Positions 58,990 through 64,000 of a stretch of 64,000 nt of DNA are shown here, piece after piece. Origin of the DNA: Siphonodentalium dalli. Its lineage: Eukaryota; Mollusca; Scaphopoda; Gadilida; Siphonodentaliidae. Where the stretch lies: NCBI GenBank assembly GCA_032622095.1, contig CP136065.1, positions 212,888,151 to 212,952,150 of the forward strand, read 5' to 3'. The translations under genes were made by a program, and so were the position numbers. Numbering within the stretch: position 1 is the first letter of the stretch; every line of letters starts with the position of its first letter. The notes below the pieces were generated by a model, which did not search any database, was not told the DNA's origin, and worked only from the letters and a program-made list of their open reading frames with translations.

Positions 58990-59302
58990 TTGAATCAAAT
59001 ATGTTTTCATCAATCTGGCTTTAAAAACTTGAACGGGGCGTGTCAGTATTCCGGCAAATTTCATGGACAAAATACCACCACAGGGACGTGGCTAGATAGG
59101 GTTGGTCTCACTTGGCAGACATGCGGCAGGGGATTAACTCAAGGTGCGACCGGCTGTGTTGTTGCGTTATGTTGTTATAACGCTGTTGTTACAAGTATCA
59201 TGCCTTAGAAAATTCCAGACGTCATTTCAAGAGAGTGTACTTGGCAGGCGAGATAGATGAAGTAGACTTCCTGGATGAAATGGCCAAGTTATGCGATCAT
59301 TG
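58990..59302 (+). pseudogene. Protein-like segment of unknown family
   Basis: A frame from 58990 to 59208 is Cys- and Gly-rich (NLNGACQYSGKFHG, GATGCVVALCCYN). Another frame, open from about 59181 to the TGA at 59299-59301, reads RRHFKRVYLAGEIDEVDFLD and then EMAKLCDH, a convincing acidic C-terminus. A near-repeat TGTTGTTATAACGC/TGTTGTTACAAG at the junction could be the cause of a frameshift. I do not recognise the protein. Confidence 0.25.
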
Positions 59303-60082
59303 AGCGTGTTGTTGTCATTTATAAGTTTCGAATTCGTTACTGTTTGTACCTCATGTTTTTGTGCGATCTATTTGCATGCATTTTATATTATCCATAACAA
59401 ATAAGCAGTCATAAATGCAACCCAAAACCTCAGTTCTTTCTCATAATAAAAAGGGCAGAAAAAAACCGAATCCAATAAAACCAACTAGGAAGGGCCCAAG
59501 TAGTCATTAAGAGGATTATTCACACCTCTACCCTAACCTACCGAAAACAATAGGTGTCTGCGAAACGGGACGGCCCCGCTAGATATTCTCCGTCTGGGGA
59601 AGGGGAGGTGGACAATTTCTAAATGTACCCTCTTGAACCAGAAACACCCATATTTGCGAAATAACATTTGCACTCCGCTAAAGGTGATAAATTTCCAAAT
59701 GATGGGCATTTCAGACCAACATTTTGATAAAAAAAAGTAGAAAATTATGCAGACTGTTGGTCTAAAAAGATAAAAATTCCCCACTTACTACTGGTTGGAA
59801 TATTTAATATAGTGACAACAATATAAACCTATTTTTCTATGTGGTGTAACATTTCCAACTAATGTTGAGTCAGGCATGGCTTTAAATCCTTGGGGGCCAC
59901 GAAGCGGTAATGTTGAGTTTGGCATCCCATTTCCAACTGTGAACCAAAGATCGGGGGACACCCCAAACCGAATGTCGAAACGTCACTGTTCAGTGTGCAA
60001 GAACAATCTTTAGCGAACGACAAAATTACGATAATATAATTGTAAATACAATATAATACAAGATCAAGGTAAATATTGCTAG
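59303..60082. other. No recognisable gene; dispersed repeat piece
   Basis: 59630-59790 shares GGTGATAAATTTCCAAATGA-like phrases with 25.8 and 57.8 kb. The minus frame at 59533-59784 lies in it. Confidence 0.45.
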
Positions 60083-60151
60083 GCCAATGCATTCTCTTTT
60101 ATATGCGAGGCTCCCTATGAGAGACTCGCAAATATAAGAGAATGCATTGGC
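60083..60151. repeat. Solo 69-bp hairpin of the double-hairpin family (CTCCCT apex)
   Basis: GCCAATGCATTCTCTTTTAT ... ATAAGAGAATGCATTGGC with the apex GGCTCCCTATGAGAGACTC, followed by ACAGGG. There is no second hairpin. The left flank GGTAAATATTGCTAGG matches the spacer of the 41104 variant (GTAAATATTGTCAGG). Confidence 0.85.
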
Positions 60152-60446
60152 ACAGGGTTTTCGAAAAATTGCCGGAATCTCCAGTCATGGAAGTATTAAG
60201 TGTGCCCCTCTCGCGTCGTGCCCATCTTCATTAAAGATACAAGGTGTGATTCGACATCACGTTATCAAAAATAAAGTTAATATATGCTATACCATGTTAA
60301 AGAAAACACTTGCAATCACCTTGTCCGCATGACACAGGCTACGGGAAAACACACCGTAATTACTTATCCGATTTATTTGAAAACGAGTACAACAGATCAC
60401 AACTGAGTCCGGTTTTTATTACATACCGCGTTTTGGCCATTGAAGA

Positions 60447-60653
60447 ATGGCCGCCATTGAAGAAAGGCCGCGTTTTATGGTAAACGATCATTGGAATGTT
60501 TGCCAGCCGATAAAAGTTAATAACGCGTTAAAACTTCCTCTTTTGAAAGCCGATATCTGGCAATTAGAAAAAAATCTCATATTAAAGGATGCAATGGTCC
60601 GATCTAGATACTTTCTGGTATCGAATACGTACGTTTATATGCGTATAATTTAA
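60447..60653 (+). other. 68-codon open frame, unassigned
   Basis: Starts MAAIEERPRFMVNDHWNVC within a short direct repeat (GGCCATTGAAGAATGGCC / GCCATTGAAGAAAGGCC). It ends where the MITE begins. Codon content is not implausible, but no family is recognised. Confidence 0.2.
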
Positions 60654-60993
60654 AGGGGTACTGTCCACTCATTCCAGCCATTTATCTACTTTTATACTCA
60701 ATATAATATACGCAACAAAAGAATGAATTTGAGCCATGGATTAGTGCAAAGACACTCCTGTGCTCTAGGAACTATGCAAACAACATGGTAATTATAATGA
60801 AAATGAATTTATGACTCCAGCCATTTATTCATTTTCATTATAATTACCATGTTGCTTGCATCGTTCATAGAGCACATGAGTGTATTTTGCACTAATCTAT
60901 CGCTCAAATTCATTCATATGTTGCATATATTCTGTTGAGTATAAAAGGAGATGGTCCCACAAATGGCCGGATTTAGTTTACAGTACCCCTTTA
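60650..60993. mobile_element. Foldback MITE, CCATTTATGGGACC family, best copy
   Basis: The left arm TTAAAGGGGTACTGTCCACT ... GAATTTGAGCCATGGATTAG and CATGGTAATTATAATGAAAA are matched in reverse by TTTTCATTATAATTACCATG ... CTAATCTATCGCTCAAATTC and AGTTTACAGTACCCCTTTAA. The arms are about 160-170 bp, meeting around GACTCCAGCC. TTTAA stands at both ends. Confidence 0.85.
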
Positions 60994-61080
60994 ATGACCG
61001 GATTTAGTGTACAGTCCCCCTTTAATGACCGGACTTAGTGTATAGTACCCCTTTAATGACCGGATTTAGTGACTGTAACA
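60990..61080. repeat. MITE terminus reiterated three times
   Basis: CCTTTAATGACCGGATTTAG plus TGTACAGTCCCC recurs at a period of 33 bp directly outside the MITE's right end: three more copies of the terminal segment in direct orientation, the last cut at GTGACTGTAAC. Confidence 0.9.
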
Positions 61081-62471
61081 CAATTGGTACAAGAAAACCA
61101 TAGTCAGAAATGGTAACGCCATCAATATAATATTTTTAGGCATATATCTAAATTATAATATAACATATGTTGGTTTCACGAATGCACCACCTCAGAATTC
61201 CGTTAAAACAACTAATCATCTAAATTATTACAACTATACGGCAAAATATTATCACTGCAGGTTTCTCATTCACCACACCAGAACACACCAGAACACCTTT
61301 AAATATATACTAATCGGATTAAAGACACACCGATACTTCGTGATACGATCTTTCGTCTATATTCCAAATGAGACTTTCTTCATCAGCATGCAATGTTAGC
61401 TGTTATATTATGAATTGTGTTCTCGCAATACAATCTTGTGGCCCAGTCATTGTTTACACCCATATAGCGAAAGCAATTAATGCGGTCATAAAAGTTACAT
61501 ACTGCAACAATGAGACATCAATGAAGATACATCCGTGAATACATACATCCTGCAAACAGTATAACAGGTACTCAATATAGCTAGTACATTTTAAATAACA
61601 TTTCCTAAAATAATTCGCATCGTGTGAAACCCGAATGTGTTGTTCTGCGAGAAATCTCCAGAGCTCCATTGACACGGCCAGATCAGCGTAGCAGTAAACA
61701 TCCATAGGGCGTAATAACTGTCACTTAATTATCCATTAAGGCTAACTGGATTAACTGGATTAATCGTAACCTTAATCGGTGTCTGTCACTATTCTGGAAA
61801 GCACAGGTGTCCGCGAACGTGCTTGGCACGATGCCAGAAGTGTTGATTGCAATTGGGCGACCAATACTAATTTTCAAAAAGAATTTTCTCTTCAACTGGA
61901 TGCGCAATTCACTGATGTTTGTTCCCAAGACATTGTTAATAGCGATGCGAGTTTCAATTTTGCAGAAAACTATTGATAAAATATATCGGTCCAGTACCTT
62001 TAGATTATAAGGAATTACTCTTATATACGTTATATACTTTGTCTTCAAACTTTTCGGTTTTACTGCATAACTTTAATCGCAACACGAGTTATTTCTTAAA
62101 TAGCTGGTGGTATGGTGTCAAATAGGAAAAGACATCAAACGAGTTTGTTAAGTATATATATGTACTAAATACTCATTGACGAGTAGTTCACTTAGGAAAT
62201 TTTCAGCTAATAAGCGCGTTATTGTAAATTTGTGCTCAAACTTTTGGGTTTTAACTCTTAATCTTAATCGAAAGAAAAGCAGTTATTTCTTATAATATGC
62301 TCATAATGACGAGACAACTATAAGATAGAGTTATTCCCGTTTCCATCCATTGATAATACTAAAATGGCAGTACAGACAAGATCGAAATTAAGTACAGAAC
62401 ACACGTCGGTACCTTAACAAAAACATGTTCACAGTTTATTCGACGGGATAAGTTGATAATAGGACGTTTTG
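61081..62471. other. No confirmed gene
   Basis: A minus frame (62048-61725) reads INNVLGTNISELRIQLKRKF and KISIGRPIAINTSGIVPS after a possible acceptor TTTTATCAATAG (about 61969). It looks somewhat protein-like, but no family or donor is evident. Everything else appears noncoding. Confidence 0.35.
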
Positions 62472-62485
62472 GAGCTTCCTCTTTC

Positions 62486-62572
62486 AAATGGTATATAATA
62501 TGGAGTTTGTTGTATATCATATGGAGTTTGTTGTATATAATGTGGAGTTTTTTGTATATCATGTGGCCTGGT
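62486..62572. repeat. About 24-bp tandem repeat, four units
   Basis: TATATAATATGGAGTTTGTTG and variants (TATCATATGGAGTTTGTTG, TATAATGTGGAGTTTTTTG). Confidence 0.85.
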
Positions 62573-63084
62573 ATTCGAAAATTATGTGGGCCTTTAATGC
62601 GTCATTTCACAGCAGAACCACCATATTAAGTAGAACGTATAAGTAAAACAAGCGAAACACTCTGAGACATAAAATTGAAACAGCCACGCTGTCATTCAGA
62701 CCTCTAATTATCGATCGATCACGTGACGTCATTAATTCACCGTTTTGATTGGCTAGTGGCAACTGATCACACAACGACGAGTGCGCTGATCGTGTCCCAG
62801 TATATTGTCAATTTCATTCTCTTTGCAAATGTTAGCAGGGGTCTTGTTGATTTATCTAGGCACTTATTCACTAAGGGTTAGCAGCACTGTTATTGTCAGA
62901 ACAGTCCTACCTGAAGGAATTATGATGTAATCACTAAAAGGAAGTCATTGCATGTTACACTTCATTTCGGACTTTCATATTACATATAGGGTTCGAAGTC
63001 TGGTTTAATTCAACATCTCTCCTCTATTCAGACGTTAATGTCCGAAATGAATCTATTGATTTGACTTATTTTTTGGAAACTCAG

Positions 63085-63290
63085 TTAATTAATGATCAGG
63101 GCCTAGTTTCATGAAAGCAACTTATTATATAGTTGGGACTTAAGATGGTCATAAGTTCAAACTTTAGTCATAAGTGCGTTTCACGAACAATGTCCTAACT
63201 TAAGATGGTCTTAACTTTGGTCTTAACTTTAAGTCTGGGGTGAGGTGTCTTAAGATAATCCTAAAGTTAAGACCCAACTTATTATCCGCC
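63085..63290. repeat. ACTTAAGATGGTC palindrome-rich dispersed repeat
   Basis: ACTTAAGATGGTCATAAGTT, CTTAAGATGGTCTTAACTTT and TCTTAAGATAATCCTAAAGT, plus CCTAGTTTCATGAAAGC, form several inverted and direct copies. Repeats of this wording are widespread in invertebrate genomes (from memory). Confidence 0.55.
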
Positions 63291-63479
63291 TAGTTATTCG
63301 GAAAGATGGATGGAATCTAGTGCATGCATAATATGTTAATATGCAAGGCATATAAAGAACGACCCGACATAATAGTAAGAAGACGGACAACGCAAAGGAT
63401 CGTGCAAATAGTCGTGGAACTATATGCATAGGCCTATATATTAGGCATATACGCATGTCAGCGACGCGAATGCTTGATT

Positions 63480-63770
63480 GTTAGTGCAGATAGTTTTGGA
63501 TGCCAGTGGACTTCGATGAGTAAATGATGCCTTAATATAGCCTATCGGCCTTTGATAATAAACGCCTCTATATCCTATATTGTAATGTATAATTATAGTG
63601 AATGCTATAGACTACAATGTACGTCGATGCGATTAAGCGAAGACGACACAATGCGTCCAGTCATGTCTGGATTCTGGCCCGCAGAGACAAATGACGTTTT
63701 GACGTCACGACGCCGTAACTGCCTTCATTTAGCTAACAAATGAAACTGATCTAATAGAAAACTTAATCAG
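63480..63770. repeat. Sequence similar to the first 3.5 kb of the window
   Basis: 63493-63632 resembles 495-624 (including one diverged unit of the 28-bp minisatellite, TAGTGAATGCTATAGACTAC), and 63657-63755 resembles 3388-3450. The order is the same but the sequence between (array, flanks) is missing. Confidence 0.7.
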
Positions 63771-64000
63771 AGCGAAATCTGAAAGTTTTCATGACGGTAA
63801 CGCGCATGAGATCCGTATACCTATGAAGCTGTATTATTGTGTTCTATATATAGTTCACGTTACCTGAGAATAGTATCAGAGCACGCGCTTAACGTAACGT
63901 AAAGTGGCGCTCTCTTAAATGAAATGCGCAATAAAAACGATTTTCCTATTGGTCAGATTGTCTATCTTAACCAATCAGATTTGACGTTGCATAGACATTA

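Overview
The window looks like nuclear DNA of a marine invertebrate animal, probably a lophotrochozoan such as a mollusc. It is AT-rich and gene-poor, has split exons with GT/AG boundaries, and is densely packed with small foldback transposons, minisatellites and decayed LINE fragments. Nothing suggests a prokaryote, virus or organelle. The taxon is an inference from protein families and repeat style; no species marker was seen.

Host genes are represented by only two loci. On the + strand, three exons (18285-18505, 19001-19081, 22198-22400) join in compatible phases. They encode the second half of a C-type lectin domain, a short linker and a cysteine-rich PAN/MANSC-like C-terminus with a stop codon; the 5' part of the gene was not found. 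On the - strand, one phase 1-1 exon (56882-57169) encodes an immunoglobulin domain of an otherwise unseen gene.

Layout. 0.6-2.2 kb: a 28-bp minisatellite and its 325-bp flank, duplicated together. 3.7-4.1 kb: a TTAA-flanked piggyBac-like MITE carrying two 69-bp hairpins. 4.9-7.2 kb: an SGNH-hydrolase-like reading frame split by a decayed LINE 3' end. 8.6-10.3 kb: a decayed minus-strand gene of a multicopy invertebrate family, partly duplicated at 15.5-16.9 kb. 14.3-15.1 kb: LINE endonuclease remnant. 18.2-22.4 kb: the lectin gene, whose last intron holds a MITE and a duplicated 23-bp minisatellite. 24.9-25.3 kb: a hAT-like MITE with an 8-bp target duplication. 26.8-35.2 kb: foldbacks, including a nearly perfect 211-bp palindrome. 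38.4-40.6 kb: a non-autonomous element with about 145-bp inverted ends. 41.1-44.2, 48.1-48.5, 53.1-54.0, 55.8-56.6 and 60.1 kb: members of the double-hairpin family. 45.1-46.0 kb: a third flank-plus-minisatellite duplication. 51.5-52.6 kb: a 1.07-kb inverted repeat. 57.2-58.6 kb: a 49-bp minisatellite and a mollusc-style satellite ending in a GGAC-rich tract. 60.6-61.1 kb: a foldback MITE with reiterated terminus.

The most unusual structural signal is a double-hairpin cassette that recurs inside two transposon shells with different termini and different apparent target sites (TTAA and TA), and also occurs without a shell. This could be a mobile unit in its own right or a recombination product. 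No intact transposase, reverse transcriptase or complete host gene was seen, so all mobile elements here appear non-autonomous or dead.
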